Below are positions 15,400 through 20,736 of a stretch of 20,736 bases of DNA, piece by piece. Below the pieces are notes generated by a model. The model had not been told where the DNA came from, ran no database searches, and saw nothing but the letters and a program-made list of their open reading frames with translations. Positions within the stretch are counted from its first letter, which is position 1. Every line of letters starts with the position of its first letter. This DNA is from CAYJAD01 sp964370015 (lineage in GTDB: Bacteria > Desulfobacterota > Desulfovibrionia > Desulfovibrionales > Desulfovibrionaceae). Position numbers and translations under genes: made by a program. Where the stretch lies: NCBI GenBank assembly GCA_964370015.1, contig CAYJHD010000033.1:1-20736 (forward strand), read 5' to 3'.

Positions 15400-16662
15400 A
15401 TGACTTTTCTTTCTTCTTGTACGGATGTCATTGCCTCTTGGCCACTTTCTCGGGTGCCTTTATTGGACGAACGAGCTTTATGTGCCATTTTACAATCCAT
15501 GACTCAGGCCATGGTGGGTAAACGTCAGCCTCTAGGATTGGCGGCAGAGCTTCCGGAGCTTTTTGCACAACGCACTTGGCAAGAGTTGGGATGCGATACG
15601 GCGCTTGTTCAAGAAATCATGCAGGCCTTTTATGCCATGTTTCCCGAGGATGCCACAGGAAAAGCTTTTTCTTTTTCGGTGCCGTCAACGCAAAGTACCG
15701 TGGGGCAAGCAGTGGAAACCTTGTACGCTTTATGGGCCGTAACATCGCGTCATATAGCTTTTTATACCTCTGGCTCCACCGGCACGCCCAAGGCTTGTTT
15801 GCATAAAGAAGATCATATTCGTCAAGAAATCAGTAGTATAGCCCCATATGTTAGCGGGCAAAGATCTGCCCTTGTGACGGTGCCCTTACACCATATGTAT
15901 GGTTTTACCTTTGGCCTTCTTTTACCATTGGCCTTGGGCGCGCCCATTCGTAGTGTGCCGCTTTTGCCGGCCGCCGTGGCCTCTGCCATGCAAGAGGGTG
16001 ACTTGGTGGTGGGGATACCGCTATTATGGTCTCGTTTCATGGAAAGTGACGCCTTTAAGCATGTGACAGCACCCAAAGAATCTTTATGCCTTCTTACGGC
16101 CACAGCCCCCACACCAGCCCATGTATTAGAGCACTTTCAAGGGCAAGGCTTCTTAATGCGTGAGTTTTACGGAGCTTCTGAAATGGGTGCCGTGGGATGC
16201 AGGCCTCAAGCTGGAAAACCTTTTAGCCTTTTGGGCCATTGGCAAAGGGGCGAAGATGGAGCCAGTGTGGAAAGCCTTGCACGTACTTTACCTTGCGGTC
16301 AAAAGGGCGAATACGCGCTTTTAGATCATATAACATGGCACAGCGAGCGTACCTTTACCCATAGTCGCCGTCTTGATAAAGCAGTTCAAGTGGGAGGGGT
16401 GAATGTGTACCCCGATCATGTACAAAAGCTGTTTTTGGAGCAAGTGGGTGTAAAAGATTGCTATGTACGCATTATGCGCCCCGAAGAAGGTGCGCGGCTC
16501 AAAGCCTTCATCGTGCCGGAACAAGGCCAAGACATGCAAGCTTTGCGCAAAGCTCTCACAAGTTTTAGTCGTAAAAGCTTAAGTGAAGCTCAAAGGCCGG
16601 GGGCGTATACCTTTGGTGAAGATATTCCACGCGGGCCTTTGGGTAAGCCTTCAGATTGGTAG
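15400..16662 (+). CDS. apeH: AMP-dependent acyl-ACP ligase for the aromatic starter (ApeH-like)
   Basis: 420-aa ANL-superfamily adenylating enzyme, shorter than the usual 500-550 aa, as is normal for ApeH. The ATP loop is YTSGSTGTPK (residues 122-131), the A5 motif EFYGASEMG (255-263), the hinge RLDKAVQVGGVNVYP, and the C-terminal catalytic Lys is Lys416 in GPLGKPSDW. It is expected to activate 4-hydroxybenzoate or coumarate-like acids and load them on an ACP. ATG 15400 follows a strong purine-rich site (GGGGAGGGGG) and the previous stop by one base; the in-frame start at 15319 lies inside the CLF gene. The last gene of the operon. A decayed copy of its 3' end lies 306 nt downstream. Confidence 0.87.
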   Translation: MTFLSSCTDVIASWPLSRVPLLDERALCAILQSMTQAMVGKRQPLGLAAELPELFAQRTWQELGCDTALVQEIMQAFYAMFPEDATGKAFSFSVPSTQSTVGQAVETLYALWAVTSRHIAFYTSGSTGTPKACLHKEDHIRQEISSIAPYVSGQRSALVTVPLHHMYGFTFGLLLPLALGAPIRSVPLLPAAVASAMQEGDLVVGIPLLWSRFMESDAFKHVTAPKESLCLLTATAPTPAHVLEHFQGQGFLMREFYGASEMGAVGCRPQAGKPFSLLGHWQRGEDGASVESLARTLPCGQKGEYALLDHITWHSERTFTHSRRLDKAVQVGGVNVYPDHVQKLFLEQVGVKDCYVRIMRPEEGARLKAFIVPEQGQDMQALRKALTSFSRKSLSEAQRPGAYTFGEDIPRGPLGKPSDW

Positions 16663-16713
16663 AAAATATAATATAAATTCCCTCCCCCATAACGTATTTT
16701 ACTGTTTATTTTT

Positions 16714-16773
16714 GGGGGGAGAAACCTTTTTAAAAAAAGGTTCTCTCCCCCCAACCCCCCCACTTCCAAAAAA
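16714..16773 (-). repeat. G-rich palindromic intergenic repeat, copy 1
   Basis: GGGGGGAGA, A, AACCTTTTT on the left arm pairs with AAAAAGGTT, C, TCTCCCCCC on the right (16714-16752). The conserved flank (TTTTTTGGAAGTGGGGG on the - strand, up to 16773) shows the unit is inverted relative to copies 2 and 3. No U-tract follows on either strand, so it is not a classical intrinsic terminator, though it sits where the + operon must end. Confidence 0.75.
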
Positions 16774-16869
16774 TTTTATGAGCGAATGGTATTTCTTTGT
16801 TATAAAAAATTGTGCTCGCCTTAAACTTTGTGGTGTCAGAACAAGGGCATAATATACACTTTTTATGAC

Positions 16870-16978
16870 TTTAGTCGTAAAATGTAAGCGGATTCCAAAG
16901 AGTAGGAGTATATACCTTTGGTGAAGATATCCCGCGCGGGCCTTTAGTTCAGGTTGGTAGAAAATGTAATAGAAACTC
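16870..16978 (+). pseudogene. Decayed duplicate of the 3' end of the AMP-ligase gene
   Basis: This stretch matches 16564-16677, the end of the ligase gene plus its first 3' bases. TTTAGTCGTAAAA is shared at the start, and a 35-nt block TATACCTTTGG...GGGCCTTT is shared with only two differences. It encodes QRVGVYTFGEDIPRGPL against QRPGAYTFGEDIPRGPL in the intact gene. It lacks one base upstream of the block (frameshift) and has lost 7 nt that would include the codon of the catalytic Lys. The match continues past the stop (AGAAAATGTAATAGAAA against AGAAAATATAATATAAA). It has no start, so it is a fragment. Confidence 0.8.
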
Positions 16979-16996
16979 TCTGACCCTTTTCGAGGC

Positions 16997-17063
16997 TTTT
17001 GGAAAGGGAGGGGTATGGGGGAGGGAAAACTTTTTCCGCTTGGAAAAGGTTTTCCCTCCCCCA
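16997..17063 (+). repeat. G-rich palindromic intergenic repeat, copy 2
   Basis: The flank TTTTGGAAAGGGAGGGGTA is followed by a 22-bp stem: TGGGGGAGGGAAAAC then TTTTTCC (17016-17037), loop GCTT, and the complementary arm (17042-17063), with one G-T wobble as the only irregularity. It lies between the convergent ends of the polyene operon and the moeB gene (13 nt after its stop). It may end or protect both transcripts, although no U-tract is present. Confidence 0.8.
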
Positions 17064-17075
17064 CAAAATAGCATA

Positions 17076-17810
17076 TTACATGTATTTCTTGTGCCAAGAA
17101 CAAAGAGGGTTTTGCACCATGGGAATTTTTTCCCAGTCGGCGTGCTTGGCATCGTAATGAAGCATGGCATTTGCGTAAGGATGGGGCATGCCAAGAAGCA
17201 TTTGTAAGCAAAGGGTGGCTTGCAGTGAAGCAATGACACCACATACAGCCCCCACAGCGGCAATGGGTAAAGAACGGTCTTTTTCCTTGGCGTGCACATT
17301 CAAGCATTCTAGACAGGGAGCTTGCGCATCCTTAGCTGAAAAGCCATACACGTACCCATAAAAACCATCCACAGCACCATCAATGAGAGATAAACCATGC
17401 TTCATCGCATGGCCATTGACGAGGGCGCGCGTGGCCCAATTGTCCACACAGAGAACAATATGTTGCGCCGAACATTGCTCTAAACTTTGCGCGGTCACTT
17501 TTTCTGCTTTCACTTCACAATGGAGTTGTGGATAAAGATGAGTCAATTTTTCTTGAAGTAATAGAGCCTTGGATTGCCCTACTTCGTGTGGAGTGTAAAA
17601 AAATTGCCGATTTAAATTGGAAGCGCTCACCACATCATGCTCCCACACAGTGAGCCGCCCCACACCTGCAGCGGCAAGATACGTTATGAGAGGTACACCA
17701 AGACCTCCAGCCCCCACCACACCCACATGTGCCTTGGCAAGAAGCGCTTGCCCGTTTGAACCTATTTCGTCCAACTGCATTTGCCTAGTGTATATCTCAT
17801 CCCTTTGCAT
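17076..17810 (-). CDS. moeB: MoeB/ThiF/HesA-like adenylyltransferase
   Basis: 244-aa E1-like enzyme that adenylates the C-terminal glycine of a MoaD/ThiS-type sulfur carrier. The ATP-binding GAGGLG is at residues 33-38, Asp59 ends the second strand (WEHD), and NLNRQ (65-69) holds the Arg contacting ATP. A zinc pair Cys166/Cys169 (PCLEC) is present. The second pair appears to be Cys237/His240 (CSWH) rather than CxxC. I start at ATG 17810: it lies 4 nt after the moaD stop and matches the family N-terminus (RDEIYTRQ). The longer frame up to 17858 would overlap moaD. The partner carrier is encoded directly upstream, so this pair probably makes dithiolene sulfur for the tungstopterin of the neighbouring oxidoreductase. 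Confidence 0.87.
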   Translation of the reverse strand: MQRDEIYTRQMQLDEIGSNGQALLAKAHVGVVGAGGLGVPLITYLAAAGVGRLTVWEHDVVSASNLNRQFFYTPHEVGQSKALLLQEKLTHLYPQLHCEVKAEKVTAQSLEQCSAQHIVLCVDNWATRALVNGHAMKHGLSLIDGAVDGFYGYVYGFSAKDAQAPCLECLNVHAKEKDRSLPIAAVGAVCGVIASLQATLCLQMLLGMPHPYANAMLHYDAKHADWEKIPMVQNPLCSWHKKYM

Positions 17811-17814
17811 GATG

Positions 17815-18036
17815 TTAACCGCCACCCACGGGAGGAAATAAAGATATGACGTCTGCATGCTTAACTGAGGCCGTTACCTTGGCATGAAAACCATTCACAA
17901 GACAAATGGCCACATCTTGTTCTGTGATATTAAGTTCTTGTAGGAGAGAGTCCACGGTGTCATGCTTTGCCGCATCCATAAATATAATCTTTTCTCTTCC
18001 TTGGCGTAATGTGGCAAAAAGACGTACTTCAATCAT
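17815..18036 (-). CDS. moaD: MoaD/ThiS-family sulfur carrier
   Basis: 73-aa beta-grasp protein starting IEVRLFATLRQGRE and ending FPPVGGG. The C-terminal Gly-Gly is the site of adenylation and thiocarboxylation by the MoeB-like enzyme encoded 4 nt downstream. GGAGG lies 7 nt upstream of the ATG in a strong ribosome site (CCTCCTGGAGGAATAGCC). MoaD-like genes next to aldehyde:ferredoxin oxidoreductase genes are common in anaerobes and probably serve pterin cofactor sulfur insertion. A role in another thiocarboxylate pathway cannot be excluded. Confidence 0.88.
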   Translation of the reverse strand: MIEVRLFATLRQGREKIIFMDAAKHDTVDSLLQELNITEQDVAICLVNGFHAKVTASVKHADVISLFPPVGGG

Positions 18037-18087
18037 GGCTATTCCTCCAGGAGGATAGATTTCAACTATTGGATTTTACAATACAAC

Positions 18088-18131
18088 ATTGCGGCAAAAT
18101 CTTATTTTCAAAGATAAGACTCTGCCGCAAT
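18088..18131. other. Two-part hairpin between aor and moaD
   Basis: ATTGCGGCA (18088-18096) pairs perfectly with TGCCGCAAT (18123-18131). Inside it TCTTAT pairs with ATAAGA around an 8-nt loop. No U-run follows on the - strand, so it looks like an RNA processing or stability element of the aor-moaD-moeB transcript, or an operator for moaD, rather than a terminator. The function is not determined. Confidence 0.5.
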
Positions 18132-18136
18132 TAAAG

Positions 18137-18201
18137 TTTTTTGGAGTGGGGTATGGGCCAACTTAACTGGGGGCTTTTCTTCAGAAAAGTTTTCCCCCAG
18201 T
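18137..18201 (+). repeat. G-rich palindromic intergenic repeat, copy 3 (divergent)
   Basis: The flank TTTTTTGGAGTGGGGTATGG matches the flank of copy 2. The stem is ACTGGGGG, CTTTTCT, loop TC, AGAAAAG, a TTTT bulge and CCCCCAGT (18166-18201). It starts 17 nt after the aor stop on the - strand, so it may attenuate transcription between aor and moaD and let the enzyme be made in excess over the carrier. Confidence 0.65.
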
Positions 18202-18217
18202 ATATTTTATCAACAAT

Positions 18218-20014
18218 CTAGTTCAGACCTAATCTTGCCTTGGTTTCTTCTGTGGGGAAGGCATCTACCCATCCACGCTCTTTGTAGTATTCTGGCAAAG
18301 TTACGTCCAATTTAGACAACATGCCCTTGGAGGGGCCGTCGCCAATGGGTGTTTCCAAAAGACGCTTAGGTAAAGTATCATCTTCTGGCTTCATGCCGGC
18401 TTCTTGGTTAAACATACGCTCAATATTGTAAATACGCTCGCCCACGGTGATGAGCTCTTCGGGCGTATAGTTGGTGCCTGTGGCAGCATTGAGTAAGTTT
18501 GCATACTGCGGCGCACCCAAAGCAAAAGAGGAGAATAAGCATAAGCCCATGCTATCGATAACGGCTGTTAAGTCTTGGAATATTTTTACCCAGAAGGCTT
18601 TGGATTCGGTGGCAGTTCTATCCAATTGTTCTGGAATACCCAAGACTTCGGGGGAAATTACATAGCCGCGCACGTGACAACCACCGCGGTTGGATGTGGC
18701 ATAGGTTAAACCAATACCTTGTATGGCACGTGCATCATAAGCAGGAAGCTCTTGCTTTTTTACACTCATGGAAAGTTCAGGATGGCCATAATGTTCGCAT
18801 AATCTGTAGCTACCGTCAGCCATGCGCTTAGCCAACTCAAGTTTGCCTTCGCCCATGCGCTTGGTCCATTCCACAATGGCTTTAGCACTACCAAATTCTA
18901 AAGGCACGCCGTCGCATTCTTCTTCTTTAATGGCACCAATTTTATAAAGTTCCATGGCAGCAGCAATGGTGCAAGGTGTGGAGATGGCATCAAGACCATA
19001 TTCATTGCACCAGAAGTTAGCTTCGTTGATGGCAGGTAAATCGTTCACGCCGCAGCTACCGCCATAGGCCCATAATACTTCGTATTCAGGACCGCCCACT
19101 ATTTTACCATTCAAATCAATGATGCGGCCGCAACCGATGGAACAACGATGGCAAAAGCCTTGCTTTACTATGTGATTTTCTTTTAAAGCTTCACCGGAAA
19201 TATTATCGGCGAAATCTGAGTAAGCACCTTGCCAGTTGTTGGTGGGGAAAGCACCAATGCCGTTGACAATGTTCACCAACACAGCAGTGCCATAAGCACC
19301 AAGGCCTTCGCCGGTGACGGGGTGCGCTTTTAAAATACCAAGACAGTCTTTGTTGGCAGCTTTAAGAGCTTCGTCATCAAAAGCATCTACTTTGCTGGAG
19401 GAAGCTGTCACCACGATGGCTTTTAAATTCTTGCTGCCCATGACAGCACCCACACCACTTCTACCGGCGGCGCGATCTTTGTCATTCATGATACAAGCCA
19501 GCAAAGACTCATTTTCACCGGCAGGGCCCACGTTGAGTACGGAGCACTTGGGGTATACTTCTTTAAGTTTGTCATCCAAATCTTCAGAAGTCATGCCCAT
19601 GTAATCATCGGCAGGAAGGATTTGGATTTTGTCATCTTCAATGGCAAGGTATACAGGCTTTTCAGACTTACCTTCCACAATAAGACCATCCCAACCGGCA
19701 TATTTAAGCTTAGCACCCCAAATACCACCAGAGTTAGAGCAAGCAATCATGCCAGTCAAAGGGGATTTGGTGATAACCATGTATCTGCCGGATGTGGGGG
19801 AAGTGGTGCCAGTGCAAGGGCCGGTGAGGTAGACAAGCTTGTTGTCGGGCGATAAAGGCTCAACTTTGGCTACACCTTCATCATATAAAATTTTTGTGCC
19901 AAGGCCGCGACCACCAATAAATTCTTTCGCTGTGGCTAAATTCACTGCTTCTGGAGCAACAACACCGGTGGTAAGGTTAATTCTGGCAATTTTGCCTTTA
20001 TACGCTGTAGTCAT
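18218..20014 (-). CDS. aor: Tungsten-type aldehyde:ferredoxin oxidoreductase
   Basis: 598-aa cytoplasmic enzyme that oxidises aldehydes to acids with ferredoxin, or in reverse reduces acids, using a bis-pterin tungsten cofactor and a 4Fe-4S cluster. The N-terminal domain has FIGGRGLGTKIL. Cluster ligands are Cys288, Cys291 and Cys295 in CHRCSIGC plus Cys492 in DSMGLC, almost the same numbering as in the Pyrococcus furiosus enzyme. Glu312 (GPEYEVLW) and His447 (GGCHVRG) match residues proposed for catalysis there, and GLDAIS is the pterin-binding type motif. Length is normal and no frame break is seen. GGGAGG lies 5 nt before the ATG. moaD and moeB follow on the same strand. Metal choice (W or Mo) is inferred from the family. 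Confidence 0.95.
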   Translation of the reverse strand: MTTAYKGKIARINLTTGVVAPEAVNLATAKEFIGGRGLGTKILYDEGVAKVEPLSPDNKLVYLTGPCTGTTSPTSGRYMVITKSPLTGMIACSNSGGIWGAKLKYAGWDGLIVEGKSEKPVYLAIEDDKIQILPADDYMGMTSEDLDDKLKEVYPKCSVLNVGPAGENESLLACIMNDKDRAAGRSGVGAVMGSKNLKAIVVTASSSKVDAFDDEALKAANKDCLGILKAHPVTGEGLGAYGTAVLVNIVNGIGAFPTNNWQGAYSDFADNISGEALKENHIVKQGFCHRCSIGCGRIIDLNGKIVGGPEYEVLWAYGGSCGVNDLPAINEANFWCNEYGLDAISTPCTIAAAMELYKIGAIKEEECDGVPLEFGSAKAIVEWTKRMGEGKLELAKRMADGSYRLCEHYGHPELSMSVKKQELPAYDARAIQGIGLTYATSNRGGCHVRGYVISPEVLGIPEQLDRTATESKAFWVKIFQDLTAVIDSMGLCLFSSFALGAPQYANLLNAATGTNYTPEELITVGERIYNIERMFNQEAGMKPEDDTLPKRLLETPIGDGPSKGMLSKLDVTLPEYYKERGWVDAFPTEETKARLGLN

Positions 20015-20052
20015 GACTACCTCCCATTAAAGATTCATACGGACGGCAGCAC

Positions 20053-20160
20053 AAAAAAAAAGATTCGCCTGCCGAAGCATCAACAAATCCTTTCCAAAGC
20101 GTGGGAGGCATCGAATGAAACGGACGATACCCATAGGCTTAATACCATCACTATTAAGCT
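20053..20160 (-). promoter_or_regulatory. Candidate Moco/Tuco riboswitch in the aor leader
   Basis: Read on the - strand, the leader has an 8-bp perfect hairpin GCTTAATA/TATTAAGC (20159-20137), then GCCTCCC (20109-20103), a 7-nt spacer, GGAAAGG (20095-20089) and GCTTCGGCAGGCGAATC (20078-20062) running into nine T (20061-20053). The GCCTCCC...GGAAAGG...GCTTC series resembles, from memory, the E. coli moaA leader with its molybdenum-cofactor RNA motif. The TTCG-GCAGG-CGAA hairpin plus T-run could be a weak terminator, and CGGCAG (20074-20069) can also pair with CTGCCG (20049-20044). The position before a tungstopterin enzyme fits a cofactor sensor. Confidence 0.5.
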
Positions 20161-20170
20161 CGGATTGTTT

Positions 20171-20201
20171 ATTACATACAAAATATCAAGAAAAGTGTCA
20201 A
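20171..20201 (-). promoter_or_regulatory. Sigma70-like promoter of the aor operon
   Basis: TTGACA (20201-20196) is a perfect -35 box. For the -10, TGTAAT (20176-20171) fits best by sequence with a 19-nt spacer, or TATGTA (20178-20173) with 17 nt. Transcription would start near 20165 and give a leader of about 150 nt. Confidence 0.6.
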
Positions 20202-20213
20202 ATCAAGATGACA
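20196..20213. promoter_or_regulatory. Dyad TGTCA-N8-TGACA overlapping the aor -35 box
   Basis: TGTCA (20196-20200), eight bases, TGACA (20209-20213) form a perfect dyad covering the -35 element. This is a typical location for a repressor or an overlapping activator. No regulator gene in the window is linked to it, and a five-base dyad can occur by chance. Confidence 0.35.
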
Positions 20214-20257
20214 ATTTTTTTCACCGCCTTAATACTCCACAATTGCATCATTTATTG

Positions 20258-20736
20258 TTATCCCCCCATGGTCATATGATGTAGCATGAATTTTTTATAA
20301 AATTTTTCAGACTGCTCCTTGGGCCCTTTTAGATACATATAACAGCGCGGCAAAGGGCGTAACACAGAACTAGCTTGAATATCTTTCACCACCTTTGCTT
20401 CATGCCTTCCCTTTTGCTCTTCATAACATAAATCTGCACTCTGATCCTTTAATGAAATGCATACCTCATCATATATATATGTGGTGGCATTTATGGAGAT
20501 CACCCCTTGCATTTGTCCTAAAAATTCTTGTAATTGCTTTTGTGAATACGCTAGATCCTTACATATCTCATCCATGAGCATACTCCCCTTATCAAGTTTC
20601 CTGTTAGATAGGGATAAATCATATTTATCTCGCAGTAAAGACAGACTTTTTTTAAAAACAACCCACAAGCACCACGAGGGATTTCTTGACATTAAAGAAC
20701 ACTTTTGGTACATGCATTCCAACGATGGAACAGTAT
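20258..20736 (-). CDS. Unidentified protein, probably partial (5' end outside the window)
   Basis: A reading frame of at least 154 codons ends in TAA at 20260-20258 and has no stop between there and the window end, so its true start may lie outside. Possible internal starts are TTG 20722 and ATG 20713. I recognise no family. The protein is rich in Lys, Cys and Met and looks soluble, with segments CYEEQKGRHEAKVVKDI and CYMYLKGPKEQSEKFYKKF. Base composition is more AT-rich than the rest of the window. It ends about 60 bp before the aor promoter. It could be a real gene, an acquired gene or a non-coding frame. Confidence 0.4.
   Translation of the reverse strand, partial: TVPSLECMYQKCSLMSRNPSWCLWVVFKKSLSLLRDKYDLSLSNRKLDKGSMLMDEICKDLAYSQKQLQEFLGQMQGVISINATTYIYDEVCISLKDQSADLCYEEQKGRHEAKVVKDIQASSVLRPLPRCYMYLKGPKEQSEKFYKKFMLHHMTMGG

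Noticed and set aside
16714..16752. Repeat copy 1 as a standard rho-independent terminator of the polyene operon
   Set aside because: The stem is strong but the next bases on the + strand are CCAACCCCCCC and on the - strand AAAAATAAAC; no U-tract exists.
16699..17307. 202-codon - strand frame covering the intergenic repeats
   Set aside because: It runs through two palindromic repeats and the antisense tail pseudogene, and overlaps moeB in another frame. Its Pro/Gly/Lys-rich segments are just the translated repeat.
1..20736. CRISPR arrays, tRNA or rRNA genes, insertion sequences
   Set aside because: I saw no regularly spaced direct repeats, cloverleaf-type structures, rRNA-like segments or transposase motifs in the window.

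Overview
The window looks like an anaerobic Gram-negative bacterium of moderate GC. The Gram-negative call rests on two lipoproteins, a LolA-like protein and an MMPL exporter. The anaerobe call rests on a tungsten-type aldehyde:ferredoxin oxidoreductase with its own MoaD/MoeB pair. G-rich intergenic palindromes and the overall gene style remind me of Desulfovibrionaceae, but that placement is a low-confidence inference.

Left block (about 151-16662, all + strand). This is one compact type II PKS operon of the aryl polyene (APE) class, with most genes overlapping or separated by a few bases. Order: ketoreductase (ApeQ-like), ketosynthase (KS), FAD oxidoreductase of the retinol saturase/CrtISO/phytoene desaturase type, second KS, ACP, PlsC-type acyltransferase, small lipoprotein, dehydratase (ApeP-like), LolA-like protein, MMPL/RND exporter, DUF3261-like lipoprotein, second dehydratase (ApeI-like), thioesterase (ApeK-like), glycosyltransferase-acyltransferase fusion, second ACP, third KS, chain-length-factor-like protein (ApeC-like), acyl-ACP/AMP ligase (ApeH-like). 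By family logic the ligase loads an aromatic starter on an ACP, the KS/CLF, KR and DH set extends it into a conjugated polyene, and the acyltransferases, lipoproteins, LolA-like protein and exporter attach it to a lipid and move it to the outer membrane. No ammonia lyase, methyltransferase or ApeG-like membrane protein is visible. A third complete KS and the FAD enzyme are additions to the E. coli/Xenorhabdus-type set.

Junction (16663-17075). No intact gene lies here. It holds a decayed second copy of the 3' end of the AMP-ligase gene and two copies of a G-rich palindromic repeat. A third copy lies between the aor and moaD genes.

Right block (17076-20202, - strand). Genes for aldehyde:ferredoxin oxidoreductase, a MoaD/ThiS-like sulfur carrier and a MoeB/ThiF-like adenylyltransferase run leftwards. 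A sigma70-like promoter with an overlapping dyad and a structured leader precede the oxidoreductase gene; the leader carries sequence blocks resembling the Moco/Tuco riboswitch. At the right edge an unidentified - strand reading frame stays open past the window end.
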